Notes under the pieces: generated by a model
What the model saw: only the letters and a program-made list of their open reading frames with translations
The model's database searches: none
What the model was told of the DNA's origin: nothing
Source of the DNA: Teratosphaeria epicoccoides
Taxonomy: Eukaryota > Ascomycota > Dothideomycetes > Mycosphaerellales > Teratosphaeriaceae
NCBI GenBank assembly: GCA_021401465.1
Contig: JADDMT010000055.1
Location: 62,001-126,000 of the forward strand
Direction: 5' to 3'
DNA: 64,000 nucleotides
Shown: positions 9,439 to 18,787 of the stretch, piece after piece
Layout: every line of letters starts with the position of its first letter
Position numbering within the stretch: the stretch's first letter is position 1
Program-made: the position numbers and the translations under genes

Positions 9439-12400
9439 ATGGCGACCTCGACATCCACGCCCGACGACCGAGGCATCTCCGGATCCCAGGCTTCTCTACA
9501 ACCCGTTGCTCGGCCACTCGATCTTATCCCCGTGGGACTCAAGGAAGCTGCGTTGGACTCGCCCACCTTCCGTGCGACGGCCCTGCACTTTGCCGACCAG
9601 ATCGCACTGATCGAAACATGGCTCGAAGGATACGTCAAAGCCGCCCTGCAGTTAGTCAGCCAGGTCTCCAGCCTCGAGCGGAGTGTCAACGACTTCCTGG
9701 CCCACTCGATGCCCCCCAACCACGTGTCCGAAGCGGTGCTCGATCATGACTACAGTTTGCTGGTCATGAAGCGGTATGGCGAAGGTGCGAGGCATTTCTG
9801 GGACTCGACGCTGAAAGGCGTGAGGCGCTATGAGACCACAGTCATCGCTCCGGTCCGCGAATTTCTGGCTGCGGAATTACGGACGTTCAAGGATGCGAGA
9901 AGAACGTTGGATGCGAGCCAGAAGACGTATGACACTGTGCTCAGCAAGTACTTGGCCCAAAGCAGGACCAAAGAGGCAAGCTCGTTGCGAGAGGATGCAT
10001 TTCAGGTCTTCGGCGCGCGAAAGACGTACCTGAAAAGCAGCATGGACTTCTGTACGTTGGCGCCAATGTTGAGAGCAGGGCTGGACAAGTTGATCGTAAG
10101 GATCTTTACCGAGCAGTGGAGAGAGCTGCGCGCTTCACGGGAGGCCAACGACGGCGCGTTTGCAAGCTGGAACGCTGAGGTAGACCGAGTCAGAGGCTGG
10201 TCGCGGGAAATGGAGAATTCGGAGCGCGCATTCCACCGTGAGCTCATGGCTGCGAGGAGGCAGCTCGAAGGCAGTGCTAGCGCCATGACTCAGCCCAGCC
10301 GAGAGCTGGAGGACTACTCAGCGACCACAGTACAGTACTTGGGCGGCGGGCCCACTGGTAGCGGCGCGGCAAAGTTACTGGGCAAGAATGAGAAGCAGGG
10401 CTGGCTGAATCTCAAAACTCTAGTGGGCAAAGCTCCCACAAGGACGGTCTGGAGTCGCAGGTGGTTCTTCGTCAAGAACGGCATCTTCGGATGGCTGATT
10501 CAGGGAGTTAGGAGTGGCGGTGTGGAGGAGAGCGAGAAGGTCGGTGTGTTGTTATGTTCCGTTCGTCCAGCATTGCAGGAAGAAAGACGGTTCTGTTTTG
10601 AGGTCAAGACCAAAGATCAAGGCCATATTCTACAGGCTGAGACCCAGGCGGAGCTTGCGGAATGGATCAGTGCTTTCGAGATGGCCAAGAGGAAGGCATT
10701 GGAAGATCCGGCCAGCACAGAATCATCTCTTGTTGGGTCAGAGAAGGGCGTGGACCCAGCATTTGCTATCACTCCGCCTGTAGCTCCAGAGTTCGCCGCC
10801 AAGCTAGGAGACGGTCACGCCCAAGAGGATTCAGCCATTGGCGGGCTGAGCGTACCCGGAGAGCTGCCATCAGTCACGCGTTCTAGCTTTGATGTGGGTG
10901 GATTGCCGGCCGCGAAGAGAGTCATGTCGCTAGAAAGACAAGATGGCGAGAGCAGTGGGAGTGGTAGGGAGCATGCTGCGAGAATCATGTCAAAACTGGA
11001 TTTGCATAAGAGAGGTAATACTGCATCGCCGCAGCTGGCCGCGTCAGGATCTGCTGGCGGTGGAATCGCAAGTCTGATCTCAGCAAGCCATAACATCCTG
11101 CCGGTTGGACCTGGTGCGCTCACGCCGCAGCAGAGTGCGACACTTGACACAGGAATGCGGAGACAGTTTACAATGCCGGCTAGCTCACTCGCGCCTTCCA
11201 CGTTAGCGGCTCCACCTGCGCCCACCAATTTAAGCCACACAGCCGTCATTGTTTCCGGCGAGCGTGGTATCGGGGTTGGTCGCGGCATTGATGGTTCAGG
11301 CATGCCGTCGGGTATTATGGCCAATTTATGGGGTAGTAGCAATTGGGGTCATGTCAATCGTCTCGGTGAGGACACTGGAGCAAACGCCCGAGGCGGTTTG
11401 AAGTCTCCGCCTTCCATCAGTCCGAGTAGGAAGGCGAGCGCCAGCCACGATGACAGTGAGATCAATGACGGCCAAGGCACCCTGAACGAGAATGTTACGG
11501 CAATGCTGAGGGCAACTAGCGGAGACCTTGCAACTCCAGGCGTCAAGCATAGGAAGACATTCAGCGAGATGACCACCTCCGATGCCATCGTGGCGTCGCC
11601 CAAGCCAGTCGTACGCGAGGGGACCGAGGACTATCCAGCCTTCTATCCATTGCCACTCAAGGCTCAGCAAGCACAATTCAGCATGCTCTTCTCATCTGTG
11701 CCCAGATCCGAGAAGGTCGTGCTGGTTTTCAGAGCGACCTGGAACCCCAACGAGCAGCAGGAGTTTCCTGGTCGCGTGTATGTCACCACCAAGGAGGTCT
11801 ACTTCTACAGCCATCACCTGGGCCTGGTTCTCATTACGGGCGTGGGTTTGACCAGTATCATGGAGGTGACCGCGGCGCCAGGACGAGACTGCGACTTCCT
11901 GTATCTGCACTTGAGGGAGAGTAATCGCCGAATGGATATTGAGGCAAGGAGAATCACTGTCAAAGTATTCTTGGAGCCCTTGAGATTATTGCAGCGGCGT
12001 ATGAACTACTTGGTGCACAATGCAAACTCTGACACCCCGGACAGTATAGAGGAGGTTTTGAAGAAGCTGATCAAGATGGAGTCCGTGGCACCGAAACGAA
12101 GTTCGAGTGTCGAGAGCTGGGAAGACGTCAGGTTCGAGGATGGTCTCGGTGCAAGGAGCGAGGAGGAGAGAACTAAGTCCCGCAACATCAAGGCCAGTCT
12201 GCGAATCGACGGAAACCTCTTCGGCGACCAAACCGCAAAGACCGGGCGCGAGGTGCAGAAGTTCAAGCTTCCAAATCAGCCAGTCGTCTACGCGCCGCGC
12301 GGTATGCAGACGAGCGTGACGCGGGAGTTCAATGTGAGCGCCAAGGCACTCTTCCACGTCATATTCGGCGACAAGAGTGCAGTGTTCCAGTTGCTGTACA

Positions 12401-13692
12401 ACAATCGCTGGGACGATGCGATCGTGCAGACAGCTTGGACGAAGAACACGACTGGCCACTGGAGCAGACGCTTTTCCTCGGAAGGTGGTGCGACGCCCCT
12501 GTATGACACGCAGACCATTGACATTCTCAATGACCATCTCTGCTACGTTATCACTAACACGAAGCGGCCCTGGAAACTCCCGTACAGTGGCCGCTTCATA
12601 CCTACAACGAAGATCGTCATCACGCATCTTTCGAAATCGAGATGTAAGCTCGCCATCTGGCAGCTCATCCGCTGGGAGCGAGCGCCGAGGTGGCCATACA
12701 TCCAGCACCTGATTGAGAAACAGGCTCTTGCCGCTCTCGAAGCCGATGCGCTTGATCTCTCGAACGTTGCCATGGATCAGGTCACCAAGTTGGGAAGTCA
12801 TAGCAAGACGGACCAGGCTATCGAAATCTTTGGCGGGATTGGAGTGACTCAGGCGAGAGTACCCTCTATCACCGATGCGTCAAAGATCGAGGCAAGCTTG
12901 AGCAAGGCGGTGGGTAAGGAAAGACAGAAGCAGAGGAAGCCCATCGGCATCTCCCGACTTATCCTGGATGATCAACTCGCAAAAGCATTTGCGACGTTGG
13001 GATGGTCCCTGGATGTGCTGTTCGCCTTTGGCAAGGGTGTTTTGAGTGCGTGCACGACGCATACCGTTCTGGTGGCTATTCTGGCTGTCAGTGCCACTTA
13101 CAATGGATGGTGTGGATACCGTGATGGTGTCGAGTGGTGGAAAACAAGAAGCGCACTGAGATTTATGGCAAGGGTTGGGGTACAGACCGAGGCACCGCTT
13201 ACGATTGGCAAGTCGATTTGGTTGAAAGACGTGGAGGAGCTCATCGCTCCGCCCGCCCTCTTATCCAGCGGAAGCGATATTGTTGCCGATATCTTGGCGT
13301 CAGGTCCCAGGACTTGCAGATCTACCTTCGCGCAGGAACTCACCGGTACCGCTTCTTCGTCTATTTCCGCACTCTCGAGCACAAACAAAGTGGACAGCCG
13401 TCTCTACAGGACACGTGACACCATTGCGCGATATAGACACGATTTACTCGTTGCCCTGAGAGTCATCAATCGCATCGAGAAGGATGTGGTGGTAGCAGAA
13501 TTTGAGAGCTGGGTTAGGGAGGAAGGGAGGAAGTGTGGGAGGGTTGAGGGGATGGTTAGGCGGCAACAACAAGAGAAGGGTGCGAAGGATGAGGTCGATG
13601 TTGGGGACGTGCTGGGAAAGGAGTTCGTGGAGTATTGTGAGAGTTGTGCTGGAGAGTTGAGAGGCTTAGGCAATGGGACGAGCCTGATATGA
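9439..13692 (+). CDS. SIP3: SIP3/LAM-family BAR-PH-GRAM-VASt sterol transfer protein
   Basis: This intronless gene encodes 1417 residues. Domains in order are: a BAR-type helical domain (about 45-290), a PH domain (about 316-415, KQGWLNLKTLVG through the terminal Trp-containing helix), a disordered Ser/Ala/Gly linker, a GRAM domain (about 731-830, with RVYVTTKEVYFYSHHLG), a VASt/StART-like domain (about 954-1118, from TREFNVSAKALFHVIFGD), and a hydrophobic C-terminal segment (about 1195-1222) that may anchor it in the ER. Yeast Lam1/Ysp1 and Lam3/Sip3 share this exact order. They sit at ER-plasma-membrane contacts and move sterols. The ATG at 9439 has a good context (CACCATGGC). Length and layout match the family, so identification is strong at family level. 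The choice between Sip3 and Ysp1 is not resolvable. Confidence 0.93.
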   Translation: MATSTSTPDDRGISGSQASLQPVARPLDLIPVGLKEAALDSPTFRATALHFADQIALIETWLEGYVKAALQLVSQVSSLERSVNDFLAHSMPPNHVSEAVLDHDYSLLVMKRYGEGARHFWDSTLKGVRRYETTVIAPVREFLAAELRTFKDARRTLDASQKTYDTVLSKYLAQSRTKEASSLREDAFQVFGARKTYLKSSMDFCTLAPMLRAGLDKLIVRIFTEQWRELRASREANDGAFASWNAEVDRVRGWSREMENSERAFHRELMAARRQLEGSASAMTQPSRELEDYSATTVQYLGGGPTGSGAAKLLGKNEKQGWLNLKTLVGKAPTRTVWSRRWFFVKNGIFGWLIQGVRSGGVEESEKVGVLLCSVRPALQEERRFCFEVKTKDQGHILQAETQAELAEWISAFEMAKRKALEDPASTESSLVGSEKGVDPAFAITPPVAPEFAAKLGDGHAQEDSAIGGLSVPGELPSVTRSSFDVGGLPAAKRVMSLERQDGESSGSGREHAARIMSKLDLHKRGNTASPQLAASGSAGGGIASLISASHNILPVGPGALTPQQSATLDTGMRRQFTMPASSLAPSTLAAPPAPTNLSHTAVIVSGERGIGVGRGIDGSGMPSGIMANLWGSSNWGHVNRLGEDTGANARGGLKSPPSISPSRKASASHDDSEINDGQGTLNENVTAMLRATSGDLATPGVKHRKTFSEMTTSDAIVASPKPVVREGTEDYPAFYPLPLKAQQAQFSMLFSSVPRSEKVVLVFRATWNPNEQQEFPGRVYVTTKEVYFYSHHLGLVLITGVGLTSIMEVTAAPGRDCDFLYLHLRESNRRMDIEARRITVKVFLEPLRLLQRRMNYLVHNANSDTPDSIEEVLKKLIKMESVAPKRSSSVESWEDVRFEDGLGARSEEERTKSRNIKASLRIDGNLFGDQTAKTGREVQKFKLPNQPVVYAPRGMQTSVTREFNVSAKALFHVIFGDKSAVFQLLYNNRWDDAIVQTAWTKNTTGHWSRRFSSEGGATPLYDTQTIDILNDHLCYVITNTKRPWKLPYSGRFIPTTKIVITHLSKSRCKLAIWQLIRWERAPRWPYIQHLIEKQALAALEADALDLSNVAMDQVTKLGSHSKTDQAIEIFGGIGVTQARVPSITDASKIEASLSKAVGKERQKQRKPIGISRLILDDQLAKAFATLGWSLDVLFAFGKGVLSACTTHTVLVAILAVSATYNGWCGYRDGVEWWKTRSALRFMARVGVQTEAPLTIGKSIWLKDVEELIAPPALLSSGSDIVADILASGPRTCRSTFAQELTGTASSSISALSSTNKVDSRLYRTRDTIARYRHDLLVALRVINRIEKDVVVAEFESWVREEGRKCGRVEGMVRRQQQEKGAKDEVDVGDVLGKEFVEYCESCAGELRGLGNGTSLI

Positions 13693-14644
13693 TCTTTCAT
13701 CTGATGAGCATATGATGGCATGGCGGGGCGCTCTGGGAACCGCGAAGTGGATGATACTCTGCTACACTGGTTGTGGTTGAAAGCAAGAGGAAGGCACGCG
13801 TATTCAACGCGGGCGTCTCGACACGGAATGAGTCTTGGCAACTTGAAGTGCATCCTTACAAGTATGATGGAACTCACGGAGGCCGATAGCAGACAAAATA
13901 GCACGATTCTCCCTCAACCATTCGGCTTGACTTTCTTCCCCTGAATGTACTTGCACTGAAGAAGTCAGACGCATTCTTCAGCAGTTCAACCTGGCTCCAT
14001 ACATGGCTGGTTGCATCAGCCATCTTCATATGCAAGCGGCTTGCTGACGCTCTGCTGATAGGTGCACAACATTATTCAGGTCACGACCGCGGTCAGCAAA
14101 AATACTTCTTGCGTTCCCATCCCTCCTCCATCCAACAGCACTTACACTCTCGTGGCCAGCGATCTGGACACCCGACATTCGGGTCCAAGCGACATAGCGT
14201 CAGCGGCCTCCTGTAACGTCGGCAGAGCCCTGACCTGAGCGCTACTTCGGGCCAGACGGTGAGCGTGTCGAAAGCGGCTCGCTGTATGTCAATGGACACT
14301 GAGTTTTATGGTCACTACAGCGAAGTCAGCAGATGTTGATCCTCACGAAGACGATGCTCGTGGCGACAAGACCATCGTCGCCATCCAATATTGGTGAAAT
14401 AATCTCGACGCGCGAATGCGTCGTGCGAAGATCCACAGCGACGTCAAAAGAAATGGCTAGAGGGAAGTAATTTGATTGACTCGCCGCTTCTCGGCAGGAG
14501 TTATGGAAGTACAGCAGCTTGCGTCTTTGACAGGGCATTGCTTTGCATGGACAGAGTCGCCTTGTCTACTCTCGCTCCCTTCCACCACAGCAAGCAGGGG
14601 CTTGCCCGGCTACGCACTCGAACCGCACATTCCTCCCTACTCTC
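13693..14644. other. Intergenic region between convergent genes
   Basis: This 952-bp stretch lies between the stop of the SIP3-like gene and the stop of the PNUTS-like gene. Only short frames without recognisable features were seen (for example 14093-14299 minus). It probably contains the two 3' UTRs. Confidence 0.5.
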
Positions 14645-17600
14645 CTACTCATCCTCCATTCCACTCATGTCATGCAGATAAGTGCACCCTTCTCCCTTCT
14701 GACACTTCCCAACCAACCAATACCTGCACGTCTTAGTCTTGAAGAATCTGTTACCGTCTGGTCCCTGATCTCTCCACCGCTTCTTCTCCTTGCGACCAGA
14801 ACCATTTGCCATGGTACCCTCCTGCTCGGATTGTTGCATCTGCGGCGCAAAGCCAGACATGTTCGGCGCACCAGTCGCGCCGTCAGGTTGTTGCCCGCCT
14901 TGGAGAGTAGCGAGAATGGCAGAAATGTCTGGCTGCGGCAGACCGTTCAGCTGTGGCAACGGTGGAGCCGCTGAGTGGACCATTGGCGGAGGTGGAAGGG
15001 ACCCGAAGTTAAACCCTGGTTGAGCTGGCTGAGCCGGCTGCTGATTCTGTTGAGCAGTGATGTTGGCGAGCAGCGCATTGAGGTCGAGCCCTTGCGGAAG
15101 ACCTGATGGAGGCGGAGGTACGGCTGTTGTAGACGCCTGCAGCTGTTGATTTGGCAAGTATTTGGAAAGGTCAAAAAGCGGCTGGACCGTTGGCGGTGCT
15201 TGCTGTTGGTACTGGGGGAGCATAGCTTTCCTTCGTTGCACTCGATCGAATGACTTTTGTTCCGGCCGACCAAAAGGCTTGATGGGTTGACCTTGATCAC
15301 CATTGTACGGCTGATCAGGCTCCTTCGGACTTGGTGGAATCTCGCTCTCGTCGTTATAGAAGACCATCAATGTGTTTGCTTCAGCCTGATCACGGATTGC
15401 ACGCTCGGCGCTGATTGGCTCTTTGTCACCGCCGAACTTGGAGTAGTTCTTTTCGCGCTCTTCCGCATTAAGGACGCTGAAATCAATTCTGGTTGGCTCT
15501 TTGAAGGTGATCAGCTGCTGCTCGGCTTCCGGCTCATCGTCTTCATCTAAGTCTATCATATCCTGGTGAAGCTTGAGAGCGCGCCCTTCTCCTCCAGCGT
15601 CTGCCATGTCGCGCATTTGACTGTCGTTATGTCCAATCTCCTCTTCAGGATCGTGCGAGAAGTATCGAATTTCGCAAATTTCTTCGCCGGTTTTGAAATG
15701 CACCTTCAGATTGCCACGAGCTTCCCGTCTGAGACGTTTTGCTTTTTGCTCGGGTGTCTCAGGAGGCGCCTCTTTCTCTGCTGGCTTGACTGATGGAGGC
15801 TTGTCATGTTTGGGCTTGTTGAGATTTGCCATAGTCTCCGCAAAAGAGAAGCTTGATTTGGGAGCTGCGGAGGCTGCAGTTGATGTCGTCGGTTTCCTCT
15901 CTGCTGCGATTTTCGGGCCTGCAGCTTGAGCTGGAGTGCCTGCCTTGATTGACGTTCCCGGCTTCTTTGCGGCCGACAAGGTCGAGAAGAAGCTTGAAGG
16001 CTTGGCAGTGACTTGCTTCGTTTTCGTCGCTGGAGCGGCGGTCGCTGTAGATAGTTTCGCTGACTCGGTGACGGAAGAAGCCTTCTTGGCAGGCGCCATG
16101 AGCCTCGACATTGCGGTGGTGCCATTAGGCTTTGTCATTCCAGTCGCAAGCTTCTTCTGCGCTCCACCCTCTGCCGCGTTACTGGCAGAGCGCTTAACAC
16201 CTGCGACCGGCTCTCGCTCCTTCTTGGCAGGCACTGGTGAGGCTGTAGATCCAGTCTTCGCTGCGGGCTGAGCTGACTTCGCCGGGGAATCCACATTCTG
16301 CTTCGATGCTGCAGCAGCATTTTGAAGGACTTTGTTGGCGTAGTACTTTGTTTTCGCATCGCCTTGCCGAGCGTAACGTTTCATGACTTTATCTAGATGA
16401 GTCCTCTCGAGGGTGGCCTCATTCATGGTAGTAAAAAGCGACGTCACTTCAAGCAGCGCACGGGTGAGTGGACCATTTAGATCTTCAGCCTTGTGCCTGT
16501 CAAGGAGGAACTGGTAAATAAGATATACAAGAGACGTGTTGGACCCAAGAACCTCAACAATACTGCGATGTCCATGCTTGAGCGCGGCCTTGAAGGCAGC
16601 CTCGATCATGTCCCGTTGATCCTTGACTCTGCTTTTCAGTAGTGGTAGCTCGCCCAACCGCTTCTTCTCTTCGGCTTCCGTCACAGCTGATGCGTCAGCT
16701 TTCCAACGGTCTCGAATGACCTTGACAATGTCCCAAAACGCGGTCAGACCCTGCTTGATTGTGTCGCGGTCGACAGCCTTCCGCTTGGAATGCCACAAGG
16801 CCTTGATGGTGTCGTACTCAACAGCTTCCTTTGGAGTATCTGGGCGCTTGCTTGGTAGAGGCGAGCCTTCCAGATCCTCTTCTGAAGTATATGAGGAGTC
16901 ATCGTCGGACGATTCATCGCTGCTCGACGTCTCGCCCTCATACTTGATCGATTCTTGTGGGCTGCCCGGACCTTTGACGCCAGAAGTGACAACCTTTTTG
17001 ATAGCGCGCCTACCAATCTTGGCGAGAAGCGTTACGTCATTTCCAGCCAGCTTCCGAAGCTCGTTCTTCGACTTTCGCTGCACATAGGATGGCAGACTCG
17101 TGGGCTTGTTCACCGGCCACTCGTGGGCCTGCTTTCCAACATGGGCGAAACCGCTCAAGCGCTCTGAGTTTGTGGCACAGACAAGCTGCTCGATGCTGAT
17201 GGTCGAGAAGTATGCGGAGCCATCGCCTGGTGGAATGGCCTGTATGAGAGCGGTCTGATTGACTGCCGGTGCCATCTGCTGCCCTGCAAAGCCAGAAGGG
17301 CCGTATGCAGCCTGTGGGCGGTTGAAAGCATTGTACGCGTTGGCCGCGGCCGCGGATGGGCGCACTTGCTGCTGTAGTGCGTGAGGCGCTATGGTCCCAG
17401 AGCTCTGTAGCTGATTGTGGTATCCCAAAGTGTTGGACGTGACATTATTGTTATTACCGTATGGCTGGCCAGCATTTGACGTGTGCAGGAGGGCTGGGTC
17501 GTACTGTGGCTGTCGATATTGCTGCTGAAAGTTCTGTGTGTTGTCGAATCCTGGATATGCAGTTTGACCAAATGGCGTCGGACTGTGTGAGAGTGTCCGG

Positions 17601-17830
17601 GCATACTGCTGGCTGGCACCGCCCGGATACTGGTTGGGATTCTGCAGCCAACTGGGCTGGCCGACACGTGACGCATCCGGATTGGAACTAGCGTTCACGG
17701 CCCAGCCAGCATCGGGATTGTATGACGGAGGGTCGGGACCATTCAAGAAGGACGTGTCATACGCATGGTACTGTGGATTGCTGCTATCTGTGAACAGATC
17801 GAAGCCGCCGTTCTGCTGCCGCTGCTCCAT
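14645..17830 (-). CDS. PPN1: PNUTS/Ppn1-like PP1 regulator: TFIIS-N domain, KVHF motif, CCCH finger
   Basis: This intronless gene encodes 1061 residues. The N-terminal 270 residues are Gln/Pro/Asn-rich. A helical region at about 338-500 fits a TFIIS N-terminal (LW) domain. A Lys/Ala/Ser-rich linker follows. KVHF at 709-712, within a stretch reading GNLKVHFKTGEEICEIRYF, is an RVxF-type protein phosphatase 1 docking motif placed as in animal PNUTS. The last 30 residues form a CCCH zinc finger (C-x7-C-x5-C-x3-H, residues about 1033-1053). The same order defines PNUTS (PPP1R10), and S. pombe Ppn1 is the fungal counterpart in the Dis2-Ppn1-Swd22 module of the cleavage and polyadenylation machinery. 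It probably steers PP1 to the RNA polymerase II termination apparatus. The orthology is inferred from architecture. Confidence 0.8.
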   Translation of the reverse strand: MEQRQQNGGFDLFTDSSNPQYHAYDTSFLNGPDPPSYNPDAGWAVNASSNPDASRVGQPSWLQNPNQYPGGASQQYARTLSHSPTPFGQTAYPGFDNTQNFQQQYRQPQYDPALLHTSNAGQPYGNNNNVTSNTLGYHNQLQSSGTIAPHALQQQVRPSAAAANAYNAFNRPQAAYGPSGFAGQQMAPAVNQTALIQAIPPGDGSAYFSTISIEQLVCATNSERLSGFAHVGKQAHEWPVNKPTSLPSYVQRKSKNELRKLAGNDVTLLAKIGRRAIKKVVTSGVKGPGSPQESIKYEGETSSSDESSDDDSSYTSEEDLEGSPLPSKRPDTPKEAVEYDTIKALWHSKRKAVDRDTIKQGLTAFWDIVKVIRDRWKADASAVTEAEEKKRLGELPLLKSRVKDQRDMIEAAFKAALKHGHRSIVEVLGSNTSLVYLIYQFLLDRHKAEDLNGPLTRALLEVTSLFTTMNEATLERTHLDKVMKRYARQGDAKTKYYANKVLQNAAAASKQNVDSPAKSAQPAAKTGSTASPVPAKKEREPVAGVKRSASNAAEGGAQKKLATGMTKPNGTTAMSRLMAPAKKASSVTESAKLSTATAAPATKTKQVTAKPSSFFSTLSAAKKPGTSIKAGTPAQAAGPKIAAERKPTTSTAASAAPKSSFSFAETMANLNKPKHDKPPSVKPAEKEAPPETPEQKAKRLRREARGNLKVHFKTGEEICEIRYFSHDPEEEIGHNDSQMRDMADAGGEGRALKLHQDMIDLDEDDEPEAEQQLITFKEPTRIDFSVLNAEEREKNYSKFGGDKEPISAERAIRDQAEANTLMVFYNDESEIPPSPKEPDQPYNGDQGQPIKPFGRPEQKSFDRVQRRKAMLPQYQQQAPPTVQPLFDLSKYLPNQQLQASTTAVPPPPSGLPQGLDLNALLANITAQQNQQPAQPAQPGFNFGSLPPPPMVHSAAPPLPQLNGLPQPDISAILATLQGGQQPDGATGAPNMSGFAPQMQQSEQEGTMANGSGRKEKKRWRDQGPDGNRFFKTKTCRYWLVGKCQKGEGCTYLHDMSGMEDE

Positions 17831-18787
17831 AGTCGCCGCCCAATGTGGAGTCGGGTATTGGTTGTCGGGTCAGATGGCCCGTGCAGCAGCCGCGAACCTT
17901 TGCTGACACACACAAAGGCCAGCAATGGATGCGAAAAGTCTATGCCTCGCCAGGAGGCCGTGGTGCGAAGCCAACTGCCGAGGGCGGATGCAGAAGTGCC
18001 AACGCGTGTACGGGCGTGTCGCGGTGTCCGTAGTCGATCTGTAGAGACTGTGTGTGGGCCGTCGACGCCGCTGAAGAGACACGCCAGGCTTGTCAAAGTG
18101 TCACAGTTTTGGTTTGGTGTCTCCCCGCCCGACGCCACAAACCCCTGCGCGCAAGGCGACGATGACCTTCTCCGAACTGCAAGGTGCACAGTGAGGCTTT
18201 AAGCGCCGACACTGGCGGGATGAGCTATGATACGAATTCAAGATGCCAATGATCAGCAGCAGCTGAGGCAGCGTTGAGTGCCGCAAGTCAGAACAGCACG
18301 TCACGCGTGAGTGACGGTCGCAATTTGCACAGAAGGTGAGGAACCCCCGTGACAGCACAATCACGGCGCTCAGACGCGCAAGCTTCCGTCCGCGCTCAAT
18401 CACGGACAGGTGGTGAAAGGGAGGTGTTGAAGGGGGTGATGGCGGGTGTGAAGGCCCAAGGTGGTCGTGGTGGTGCGGATGTCAATGGAGGAGGGAAAGA
18501 AAGAGGATGGAACGCGCAAGAGGCAGGCCTTTTGATGGTTACAGCACGCGCGGGGCTCGGCTGGGAGCGGGCAATCCCGGCACTGACACGCGCAAGCTGG
18601 CTGGACAAGGTACCGACGGCGGAGTCTTGAAAAGCATCAGAGACAGTAGTGAACGCGGGAGGCGTGAGCGGCAGAGACAGCTGGACAGAGGAGCGCCGTC
18701 GCATGTGACTCATACTGTAATGGGAGCATCGCCACCTATGCGTTGAAAGCCCCATCTGGCTGCCAGCCAGCCAACGCGACCACCATC
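17831..18787. promoter_or_regulatory. Divergent promoter region, PNUTS-like gene / SLY1
   Basis: This 957-bp interval lies between two divergent start codons. Open frames on both strands lack family features and probably reflect the local GC content. Pyrimidine-rich stretches flank the PNUTS-like start. Regulation of the two genes from here is inferred from position. Confidence 0.45.
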
